Origin: Flavobacterium sp. UBA2787
GTDB lineage: Bacteria > Bacteroidota > Bacteroidia > Flavobacteriales > Flavobacteriaceae
Direction: 5' to 3'
Length of the DNA stretch: 64,000 bases
Assembly: GCA_002352205.1 (NCBI GenBank)
Contig: DEHZ01000010.1
Location: 124,245-188,244, forward strand
The notes under the pieces are model-generated. The model had not been told where the DNA came from. It searched no databases and saw nothing but the letters and a program-made list of their open reading frames with translations. This document shows, piece by piece, positions 8,891-16,054 of this stretch (positions are counted from its first letter, which is position 1; each line of letters begins with the position of its first letter). The position numbers and the translations under genes are program-made.

Positions 8891-10617
8891 TATTTTAATT
8901 GCATTTCTGCTACAATATTTTTAATTTTTTGATCTAAATTAGCTTCCACTTTTTTGAAATTATCTATGGAGTCCAACGGTTCATTCACACTGAAATAGAA
9001 TTTAATTTTTGGTTCAGTTCCGCTTGGGCGAGCACAAATTTTAGTTCCGTCTTCCAAATAATAAATCAATACATCCGATTTTGGAATGTGTAACGGTTCA
9101 ATTTCATTGGTAAATAAATTCAAAACAGTTGAATTTTGATAATCTTCTACACAAACTACTCGTTGTCCATTAATTTCTTTCAAAGGATTTTCACGTAAAT
9201 CAATCATCATTTGCTTGATTTCATTGGCTCCTTCAATTCCTTTTTTGGTTAATGAAATTAAATATTCTTTATAGAATCCAAAATCAACATACAAGTTTAA
9301 AAGTTCTTGATACAACGTGCTTCCGGCGGCTTTTGCTTGAGCAGCTACTTCGCAAACGAGTAGGGTAGCGGCAATGGCATCTTTATCGCGAACGGCATCG
9401 CCCACCATGTAGCCAAAACTTTCTTCGCCACCGCCAATGAATTTTTGGTTTGGAAAATCTTTAATCATTTTAGCAATCCATTTGAATCCGGTCAACCCAA
9501 CTTTGCATTCTACACCATAACCTGATGCAATTTCTGTCATCATTGGTGTTGATACAATTGTAGAACCGATAAATTCATTTCCGGTGATTTTGCCAGCACG
9601 TTTCCATTGTTCCAATAAAAAGGCGGTCATGATGACCATGGTTTGGTTTCCGTTTAATAACGTCATTTTTCCTTCAGAATTTCGAACGGCAATTCCTAAT
9701 CGATCTCCATCAGGATCGGTTCCAATGACAATATCAGCATTTATTTTTTCGGCTAAATCGGTTGCCATTAATAAAGCTTCCGGTTCTTCGGGATTTGGTG
9801 ATTTTACGGTTGGAAAATTTCCATCAGGAACTTCTTGTTCTTTCACGATATTGACATCCGTGTAACCTGCTTTTGCCAATGTTTCAGGAACTAATGTGAT
9901 TGAAGTTCCGTGTAGCGAAGTGAAAACGATTTTTAAATTTTCTTTCGCCGCTTTTGGCGTGTTAAAGCTAGCGTTTTCAATAGATGATTTGATAAAAGCT
10001 TGATCCACTTCCGTATTAATATATTCGATTAAATCTTCGTTAGCAGAAAACTTGATTTCGCTGTATTTTAATTCTTCAATCAATTTGATGATTTCCTCAT
10101 CTTGTGGCGGAACTAATTGTCCGCCATCTTGCCAATATACTTTGTATCCATTGTATTCCGGCGGATTGTGTGATGCGGTTAAAACAATTCCGGCATGACA
10201 GTTTAAATATTTTAAGGCAAACGATAAAATAGGAGTAGGTCGCAATGCCGAAAATAAATACACTTTAATTCCGTTGGCCGAAAAAACATCAGCAACCACT
10301 TTGGCTAATGTATCGCTATTATGACGGCAATCATAGGCAATCACGACTTTGGTTTGTTCGTTTGGAAACGATTTTAAAATATAATCGGAAAGACCTTGCG
10401 TGTTTTTTCCAAGTGTATATTTATTAATTCTGTTGGTTCCAACGCCCATAATTCCTCGCATTCCACCCGTTCCGAATTCTAGATTTTTATAGAAACTTTC
10501 TTCTAATTCTTTTGGGGAAGAAGTCATCATTTCTTCGATTATTTTGTGGGTTTCTGCATCAAATACAGGAGATAACCATTCGTTTACTTTGTCTAAAATG
10601 TTTTGTGGAATATGCAT
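8890..10617 (-). CDS. Phosphoglucomutase/phosphomannomutase family enzyme
   Basis: About 575 aa, the length of the PgcA-type alpha-D-phosphohexomutases. The active-site serine loop is TASHNPPEYNGYKVY (~150), the metal loop GTDPDGDRLGI (~300), the sugar-binding loop GGEESFGYM and the phosphate-binding loop RPSGTEPKIKFY near the C-terminus. It interconverts hexose 1- and 6-phosphates and so feeds polysaccharide and LPS precursor synthesis. I place the start at the ATG giving MHIPQNILDK (10617). A longer reading to a TTG at 10638 would overlap the upstream ORF6N gene. It is coupled to the ABC exporter gene by a 1-nt overlap. Confidence 0.9.
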   Translation of the reverse strand: MHIPQNILDKVNEWLSPVFDAETHKIIEEMMTSSPKELEESFYKNLEFGTGGMRGIMGVGTNRINKYTLGKNTQGLSDYILKSFPNEQTKVVIAYDCRHNSDTLAKVVADVFSANGIKVYLFSALRPTPILSFALKYLNCHAGIVLTASHNPPEYNGYKVYWQDGGQLVPPQDEEIIKLIEELKYSEIKFSANEDLIEYINTEVDQAFIKSSIENASFNTPKAAKENLKIVFTSLHGTSITLVPETLAKAGYTDVNIVKEQEVPDGNFPTVKSPNPEEPEALLMATDLAEKINADIVIGTDPDGDRLGIAVRNSEGKMTLLNGNQTMVIMTAFLLEQWKRAGKITGNEFIGSTIVSTPMMTEIASGYGVECKVGLTGFKWIAKMIKDFPNQKFIGGGEESFGYMVGDAVRDKDAIAATLLVCEVAAQAKAAGSTLYQELLNLYVDFGFYKEYLISLTKKGIEGANEIKQMMIDLRENPLKEINGQRVVCVEDYQNSTVLNLFTNEIEPLHIPKSDVLIYYLEDGTKICARPSGTEPKIKFYFSVNEPLDSIDNFKKVEANLDQKIKNIVAEMQLK

Positions 10618-10621
10618 AATT

Positions 10622-11110
10622 TTATTTTTTATATCCAATTTTATTTCGTTCTTTCGATGAAGTTGAATTTTCTTTATCCATCAAAAAATTTAAAATTTTA
10701 TAGATGTCAGGAAATTGCTTTTCTATTTCGGTTATTTTATCATTTAAATCTTTGTAATTCAGTGCAAATTGCCTTAGTGAAACAAATGTTCGCATAATAG
10801 CAATGTTTATAGCGATGGCTTTATCAGAATTTAGAACGCTTGAAAGCATGGCAACTCCTTGTTCTGTAAAGGCAAAAGGCATGTATCTTATACCTCCTCT
10901 TTTTGAGGTCACAAATTGTGACCTCAAATTTTCAAACTCTTCTTTGGTAAGTTCAAACATAAAATCATTTGGAAAACGATTTATATTTCGTTTGACAGCT
11001 TGTTTTAGAACTTTAGTTTCGATTTCATACAAATCGGCTAAATGAAAATCGAGCATTACTTTTTGACCTCTTAACTCGATAATTTGTTGTTGAATAATTT
11101 CTAATTTCAT
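10622..11110 (-). CDS. ORF6N domain protein (phage antirepressor-like)
   Basis: 162 aa, cytoplasmic. The ORF6N domain covers about residues 5-95: IIELRGQKVMLDFHLADLYE, then KQAVKRNINRFPNDFMFELT and a GGIRYMPFAFTEQGVAML core. The C-terminal ~60 residues are helical. ORF6N domains are DNA-binding modules first seen in phage and large-virus regulatory proteins and are common as stray accessory genes in Bacteroidota. It is wedged 4 bp from the phosphohexomutase start, between a glycosyltransferase and metabolic genes with which it has no obvious link. No integrase or other phage genes are near. Confidence 0.85.
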   Translation of the reverse strand: MKLEIIQQQIIELRGQKVMLDFHLADLYEIETKVLKQAVKRNINRFPNDFMFELTKEEFENLRSQFVTSKRGGIRYMPFAFTEQGVAMLSSVLNSDKAIAINIAIMRTFVSLRQFALNYKDLNDKITEIEKQFPDIYKILNFLMDKENSTSSKERNKIGYKK

Positions 11111-11150
11111 AATTATGGCGTTTATAAATTTTAAATGGCTTTGATGTTTT

Positions 11151-12110
11151 TTAGTTCATATTTAATTCGTTTGAAATTTTATAATTTTCGTTTGATTCTT
11201 TGTTTCGTAAAATAATTTCGCCTAAAAATCCGGCTAAAAATAATTGTGTTCCAATAATCATAGTGGTAAGCGAAATGTAAAAATACGGACTATTTGCCAC
11301 TAAATCATAGGGTAAATCGTTATACATTCTGTATAATTTTGAAATTCCGATATAACCAGCAGAGCCAAATCCGATGATAAACATCAAAACACCCCAAGCA
11401 CCAAAAAGATGCATTGGTCTTTTTCCGAAACGGGATAAAAACCAAATTGTGATTAAATCGAGGAAACCATTTATAAAACGTTCCATACCGAATTTGGTTT
11501 CGCCATATTTTCTGGCTTGATGCTTTACTACCTTTTCACCAATTTTAGAAAAACCGGCATTTTTGGCCAAAACAGGAATGTAGCGATGCATTTCGCCCGA
11601 AACAACTATGTTTTTTACGACAAGATTTTTGTATGCTTTTAAGCCACAGTTGAAATCATTCAATTGAACTCCAGAGGTTTTTCGGGCAGCCCAATTAAAT
11701 AGTTTGGAAGGTAAGTTTTTTGAAACGATAGAATCATATCTTTTTTTCTTCCAACCGGATACTAAATCGAAATTTTGATTTAAAACTAAATTATATAATT
11801 CCGGAATTTCTTCAGGATTGTCTTGTAAATCAGCATCCATTGTGATTACAACATTGCCTTGTGCTTTTGCAAATCCGGCATGAAGAGCTTGCGATTTTCC
11901 GAAGTTTTTTAGAAAACGAATAGCTTTTACGTTTGGATTCTGTTTTGATAGTGACTCAATTACATTCCATGAATTATCAGTACTACCATCATCAATAAAA
12001 ATGATTTCGTAGCTAAAATTATTGGAATTCATGACAAGCACAATCCAATCATGAAGTTCTTGAAGAGAATCTTCTTCGTTAAGTAATGGAATAACTATGG
12101 ATAAATTCAT
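11151..12110 (-). CDS. Family 2 glycosyltransferase, polyprenyl-phosphate type (DPM1/GtrB-like)
   Basis: 319 aa. The GT-A domain starts at the N-terminus (LSIVIPLLNEEDSLQEL), with the nucleotide loop IFIDDGSTDNSW and the metal motif ITMDADLQDNPEE near residue 95. Residues ~235-300 contain two membrane helices (HLFGAWGVLMFIIGFGS and TTMIIGTQLFLAGFLGEI). This arrangement is that of enzymes transferring a sugar from NDP-sugar to undecaprenyl/dolichyl phosphate at the inner membrane. The sugar cannot be told from sequence. Its ATG abuts the stop of the DUF4199 gene without a gap, so the two are cotranscribed. Confidence 0.88.
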   Translation of the reverse strand: MNLSIVIPLLNEEDSLQELHDWIVLVMNSNNFSYEIIFIDDGSTDNSWNVIESLSKQNPNVKAIRFLKNFGKSQALHAGFAKAQGNVVITMDADLQDNPEEIPELYNLVLNQNFDLVSGWKKKRYDSIVSKNLPSKLFNWAARKTSGVQLNDFNCGLKAYKNLVVKNIVVSGEMHRYIPVLAKNAGFSKIGEKVVKHQARKYGETKFGMERFINGFLDLITIWFLSRFGKRPMHLFGAWGVLMFIIGFGSAGYIGISKLYRMYNDLPYDLVANSPYFYISLTTMIIGTQLFLAGFLGEIILRNKESNENYKISNELNMN

Positions 12111-12638
12111 TTATTCTTTATTCGCAGGAGTTTTAAAAATTAAGGCAACTAACAGACCTAAAACAGAATAGAAAACAATCATAAAAAAATAAGATTGGAT
12201 TTGAGGCCAAGGTCCGAAATTGTCTTTATTTTCAATTTCCGTAATTGCTTTGTTGATATCAGCGGCGGGAACATTAAATTTAGCCATCATATCACGTGTC
12301 ATTTTTACAATGTTATCGGTAATAACTTCCTTTGCTTCTGGATCAATTACATTAAATAGTAGAATATTATATAAAACGTATAGTGCCATTCCAATTATAA
12401 TTGGTAATATAAAACTCAAAAAAGCTTGTTTGTAAGTCATTATACCTTTGAGAAGTTTTTTATTGATAATTGAAGTATAGATTCCAAAACCAATTATAAT
12501 AACAAAATTGACTATTCCAACCCAAGTGCTTGTAAATAATGATAAATCAACCACATACATGATGGTGGTAAACAAAACTAAAATTATTCCTAAAATCAAA
12601 CCGTAAGTTGAACCGTTTTTTTTGATAGTGTTTTCCAT
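12111..12638 (-). CDS. DUF4199 membrane protein
   Basis: About 175 aa from the start MENTIKKNGSTYG. A longer reading to 12698 is rejected because a promoter-like TATATTTG lies inside it. Four transmembrane helices are visible (about residues 12-32, 38-56, 72-95 and 148-168), with a soluble loop rich in Asp and Asn between the third and fourth. DUF4199 proteins are common in Bacteroidota and of unknown function; they often sit next to a GT2 gene, as here. Confidence 0.85.
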   Translation of the reverse strand: MENTIKKNGSTYGLILGIILVLFTTIMYVVDLSLFTSTWVGIVNFVIIIGFGIYTSIINKKLLKGIMTYKQAFLSFILPIIIGMALYVLYNILLFNVIDPEAKEVITDNIVKMTRDMMAKFNVPAADINKAITEIENKDNFGPWPQIQSYFFMIVFYSVLGLLVALIFKTPANKE

Positions 12639-12659
12639 AAATTTAATATATTTAATGTA

Positions 12660-12667
12660 CAAATATA
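12660..12667 (-). promoter_or_regulatory. TAnnTTTG -7 element for DUF4199/GT2
   Basis: TATATTTG on the minus strand, 22 bp before the DUF4199 ATG at 12638. It supports the shorter start. No well-spaced -33 TTG is seen. Confidence 0.5.
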
Positions 12668-12733
12668 GTAATATTACAAATATGGTAAGGAAAATCAAAG
12701 TTTAAAAGAATTTAAAAAAATGTATTTTAAAGA

Positions 12734-12763
12734 TTTGAATATTAAAAAATAGTTGTAAATTTG
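12734..12763 (+). promoter_or_regulatory. rpmE promoter
   Basis: TTTG (12734-12737) and TAAATTTG (12756-12763) are separated by 18 bp, a good match to the Bacteroidota -33/-7 pair. Transcription should start near 12768, about 100 nt before rpmE and just before the leader structure at 12777. Confidence 0.75.
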
Positions 12764-12776
12764 CACGTTCAAAAAA

Positions 12777-12843
12777 GTATAAACAAAAAGTTGTGTCTCG
12801 TTTATACCTTTTCAAAATGAAAAGCCGCAAAAAGAAGCACAAC
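12777..12843 (+). promoter_or_regulatory. Structured rpmE 5' leader (hairpins plus pseudoknot), candidate r-protein leader
   Basis: Three complementary pairs can be read directly. P1: GTATAAAC (12777-12784) with GTTTATAC (12800-12807), 8 bp perfect. P2, starting at the next base: CTTTTC (12808-12813) with GAAAAG (12819-12824), loop AAAAT. P3: GUUGUGU in the P1 loop (12790-12796) with GCACAAC (12837-12843), which together with P1 makes an H-type pseudoknot. The structure starts about 10 nt after the predicted transcription start and ends about 27 nt before the rpmE ATG. Compact leaders of this sort upstream of a ribosomal-protein gene usually serve autoregulation by that protein; this is inference. 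Confidence 0.55.
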
Positions 12844-12870
12844 CATTAATAAGAAAAAGATTTACACAAA

Positions 12871-13122
12871 ATGAAAAAAGGAATTCACCCAGAAAATTAC
12901 AGATTAGTTGCTTTTAAAGACATGTCTAATGAAGACGTTTTTATCACTAAATCTACTGTTGAAACAAAAGAAACAATCACACACGAAGGAGTTGAATACC
13001 CAGTGTTCAAAATGGAGATTTCAAGAACATCTCACCCATTTTATACAGGTAAATCTAAACTTATCGATACTGCAGGTCGTATTGATAAATTCAAAAATAA
13101 ATATGCAAGCAGAGCTAAATAA
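12871..13122 (+). CDS. rpmE: 50S ribosomal protein bL31, type B
   Basis: 83 aa, beginning [20 protein letters not shown], with the central [20 protein letters not shown] and a basic C-terminus. It contains no cysteine at all, so it is the zinc-free (C-minus, type B) form of L31, which sits at the central protuberance and bridges the subunits. Monocistronic: its own promoter at 12734-12763, a structured leader, and a strong terminator 20 bp after the stop. Confidence 0.95.
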   Translation: MKKGIHPENYRLVAFKDMSNEDVFITKSTVETKETITHEGVEYPVFKMEISRTSHPFYTGKSKLIDTAGRIDKFKNKYASRAK

Positions 13123-13143
13123 GTTCTCGCTGTTAATCATAAA

Positions 13144-13176
13144 AAAAATCCCGAGCAATCGGGATTTTTTGTTTTT
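13144..13176 (+). terminator. Rho-independent terminator of rpmE (bidirectional)
   Basis: AAAAATCCCGA, loop GCAA, TCGGGATTTTT, followed by more T. A-rich on the left and T-rich on the right, so it can also stop the convergent SPOR-protein gene that ends at 13193. Confidence 0.9.
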
Positions 13177-13192
13177 AAGGATTTTGTAATTT

Positions 13193-14980
13193 TTACAAAA
13201 TTGTTCCTGTTGATGTATTGACTAACATAATCCATAATTCATCAGTGTATTTTCCTTCGGCATTTGAATAATAGAATTTGATAGCATCAGACCAAGTTCC
13301 GAATTTTCCAATATAAACACTCTTTAAATTAGTGGTTGGATTATATAAAATTTGAGCATCTAACCCTTTCTTTTTCAATTTAGCTTCAAAACGCTCTGCA
13401 TTATTTGGTTTTCCAAAAACATTGGCTACAACATAATATCCTTTGGGTTGATTTGGAATTAAAACATCGGCTCCAGGTAAAACCGTAATTCTTTTTTTGG
13501 TTTGAGTTTCACCAATTTCGGCATTCATTTTTTCACTTTCTTTAATCATGTCGCGAATACTGTAAAATTTAGTTTCAGCTGCTTTGACAGATTCGTCTGC
13601 TAAAAGTTTTTCCATTTCTGCTTTTATTTCTTCCTGAGTTAATTCGCTGTTTTTCTTTTCATATGCATTATTGACAATTGTTTGTTGTGTCGAGTCCGGT
13701 TGAGCGATTTCAGTCACCGCTTTTTCTTCATTCTTAATTACATTCGATGGCATCGCATTAGTTAACATTTCAGAAACAGAAGGTTCAGCAATTTTAGACG
13801 TAGTTTTAGCACTCGAAATTAATTGTTCCACTTCACTTTCAGGATCTTTTACTTCTACATTAAAAGCACTGAAAAACATTGAATATCGATCGCCAGATGA
13901 TTTTAATTTTAATGAAACCTTTGTGCTGTTATTTTGAATAACACTATTGTCTTGATTGTCAATAGGAATCAGAAAAGTGTCATAGCCCAACGTATTTAAA
14001 CTATTTGGTTTTCTGTTTTCAAAATAAGAATCGTTGATAACAATCGTACTATTGAAGAAATTATCAATTGGTTTTAAGGAATGACTTAATAAAGTGTAAT
14101 TTTTACTTTCTCCGGATTTAATTTCCAATTGGTCGCCCACTAAATTTCTATCTCCTTCTAAAACTGATCCGGCTAATTTTGCATTTACTTTTCCTTCAGG
14201 AAGAGTGCTGAATCCTGAGTATAAAATTTCAACAGGTCTAGCTGTAATTCCCACAAAGCCATCAAATGAAGTGATAAATTTACCTGTTTCAGTCTCATCT
14301 TCATACACTAAAAATAATGTCCAACCACCTGCAACACCACCACTAATTATACCTTGTGTCGCTCTAATATTGGCAATTGTATATTCACCATTTGGATTTT
14401 GAAGTGATTGAATGTGTTTTGTAACATCCGCATAAACCGCATAAGGAGCACTTTCTTTGAAATTTTTAATGTTTAAACCATCAAAAATAATGTCACCATA
14501 AATATCGATATACTCATTTTGACCGGGAAGTTTTAATTTAATTTCATTAACTGAAGCTCTGTTGTTATCTACAGCAACATAATTCCATTTTTTATCTCTG
14601 ATTCCGGAGTCATATTTATAAGTAGCCGACCAATATAATCCTGCATATTTAATTTTTTTTGACGATGAATTTTCTAAATTTAATTCAGCCGAACTTGAAC
14701 TAAATGTTAACTCATCATTATCAATATCGATGTAATTCATTTCAAATTGGTCATTTAATTTTGCAATTTCTGAAATGTCATTATAAGGGTCTGAAGTAGA
14801 ATTTCTATTGTCTTTTCGATTGACAATTGTATTTGAAATTACTGTCATATCGCCTTTTACATAAGATTGATATCGAACTTTAAAAGGAACGGCTAGTTGG
14901 GAATAACTATTTTCACTAAAAAAAAAGAATAATAGTACGATGCAAAATCCAATTTGATTTAGTTTAAAAATATTTTTCAT
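13193..14980 (-). CDS. Exported surface protein with C-terminal SPOR domain
   Basis: 595 aa. Signal peptide ending SENSYSQ (about residue 28). Residues ~30-380 form a beta-rich region resembling the N-terminal part of large flavobacterial surface proteins (KYAGLYWSATYKYDSG, VAGGWTLFLVYEDETE, FDGFVGI). A low-complexity Glu/Lys/Ala linker follows (~390-500). The last ~85 residues form a SPOR-type beta-alpha-beta-beta module (GYYVVANVFGKPNNAERFEA, then VYIGKFGTWSDAIKFY). SPOR domains bind denuded glycan strands, so this may tie a surface structure to peptidoglycan, possibly as part of a type IX-related envelope complex. The exact role is unknown. No T9SS sorting domain is seen. Confidence 0.75.
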   Translation of the reverse strand: MKNIFKLNQIGFCIVLLFFFFSENSYSQLAVPFKVRYQSYVKGDMTVISNTIVNRKDNRNSTSDPYNDISEIAKLNDQFEMNYIDIDNDELTFSSSSAELNLENSSSKKIKYAGLYWSATYKYDSGIRDKKWNYVAVDNNRASVNEIKLKLPGQNEYIDIYGDIIFDGLNIKNFKESAPYAVYADVTKHIQSLQNPNGEYTIANIRATQGIISGGVAGGWTLFLVYEDETETGKFITSFDGFVGITARPVEILYSGFSTLPEGKVNAKLAGSVLEGDRNLVGDQLEIKSGESKNYTLLSHSLKPIDNFFNSTIVINDSYFENRKPNSLNTLGYDTFLIPIDNQDNSVIQNNSTKVSLKLKSSGDRYSMFFSAFNVEVKDPESEVEQLISSAKTTSKIAEPSVSEMLTNAMPSNVIKNEEKAVTEIAQPDSTQQTIVNNAYEKKNSELTQEEIKAEMEKLLADESVKAAETKFYSIRDMIKESEKMNAEIGETQTKKRITVLPGADVLIPNQPKGYYVVANVFGKPNNAERFEAKLKKKGLDAQILYNPTTNLKSVYIGKFGTWSDAIKFYYSNAEGKYTDELWIMLVNTSTGTIL

Positions 14981-15134
14981 GCTGCGGATAATTAGTTGAA
15001 ATTTAATTAACTAAATTAACCATTTAACATATTGGTATTCTATTAGATTGTTTAATTTTTTTAACATTCTTATTTAATAACTTTTTTAAACAAGAAGAAT
15101 GTTTATAAACAGCAATTAAAAATCGTTTGCTTTT

Positions 15135-16052
15135 TTATTTTTTGAGCAAAAATTCCATTGGAATGTGAAGTCTTTTTTTCCAAGCATTTTCAGAATGATT
15201 TTCACCTTCAAATTTTTTAGTTATCCAGTTTTCGTTAGTAAATCCCTTAGACTGCATAATTTCATCAACTTTTGCTTGTAGAGGAGGATATAGTGCATCT
15301 AAATCAACTGTACCGTAATCGAAATATATTTTAATGCTTTTAGGATTAGGTAGTTTTTCTTTTAAATAAGTATAAAAAGATTCAGGAATCGGATTATTTT
15401 CAACTTCAAAAGTTCCCGGCCAATGCGTTGATATGCATGCAGCCCCACCGAAAACATCTGGATATTCACAAACTGCATACATCGAAATTAACCCACCCAT
15501 ACTGGAACCAGCTATAAAAGTGTTTTCTTTGTTTTGAAATGTAGAATAAGTATTGTCAATAAAAGGCTTAAGTTCTTCTACAATAAATTTCAAATAATTA
15601 TCAGAAGTCGGTTTAAATTCTTTAGACATGCCTATTTTTTCTAATGACTGACCTACTTTTTCTTTTTCATCTTTGGATAAGCTTTGATACGGTTTTTGAG
15701 GAAAATATTCTTGATGTCTATTTTCTTTTGTATTCCAAATACCAACAACAATGGTATTTTTTATTTTTCCTTCACGAATGAGTTGAGTTAAACATTCATC
15801 AACACCCCATTCTGATTGATTAAAAGTTATAGTGGAATCAAAAAGCATTTGTCCGTCATGCATATACAAAACAGCATATTTCTTTTTTGGAGAATAGTGT
15901 TGCGGAAGCCAAACACCAACATTTCTGGGTTGCACATTTTTTGAGGCAAAATTTTCGTAAATTTCCACAACACCATATTTTACATTTATTTTTTGAGCAG
16001 TAATTACATTAAAACTCAAACAGAAAAATAGTATAAAGAGTAATTTACTCAT
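15135..16052 (-). CDS. Esterase D/enterochelin-esterase-like alpha/beta hydrolase, exported
   Basis: 305 aa. Signal peptide MSKLLFILFFCLSFNVITAQ. Alpha/beta hydrolase fold of the PF00756 type: YAVLYMHDGQMLFDS (oxyanion region), nucleophile elbow GSSMGG with its serine near residue 180, a candidate acid near DYGTVDLD, and a His in FEGENHSENAW near 290. Members hydrolyse siderophore or carbohydrate esters; the substrate cannot be told here. It is encoded 2 bp downstream of the 1688-aa surface-protein gene and may be cotranscribed. Confidence 0.85.
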   Translation of the reverse strand: MSKLLFILFFCLSFNVITAQKINVKYGVVEIYENFASKNVQPRNVGVWLPQHYSPKKKYAVLYMHDGQMLFDSTITFNQSEWGVDECLTQLIREGKIKNTIVVGIWNTKENRHQEYFPQKPYQSLSKDEKEKVGQSLEKIGMSKEFKPTSDNYLKFIVEELKPFIDNTYSTFQNKENTFIAGSSMGGLISMYAVCEYPDVFGGAACISTHWPGTFEVENNPIPESFYTYLKEKLPNPKSIKIYFDYGTVDLDALYPPLQAKVDEIMQSKGFTNENWITKKFEGENHSENAWKKRLHIPMEFLLKK

Positions 16053-16054
16053 GA

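Noticed and set aside
10622..11110. Prophage remnant around the ORF6N gene
   Set aside because: Flanking genes are metabolic and co-directional; no integrase, terminase, tail or attachment site is seen.
12639..12698. N-terminal extension of the DUF4199 protein
   Set aside because: A TATATTTG promoter element lies in it and the extra codons form an unrelated hydrophobic stretch.
14205..14402. Plus-strand open frame opposite the SPOR protein
   Set aside because: It lies wholly inside a well-supported minus-strand gene, and its translation is unrelated to any family and rich in Pro/Ser as expected of an antisense frame.
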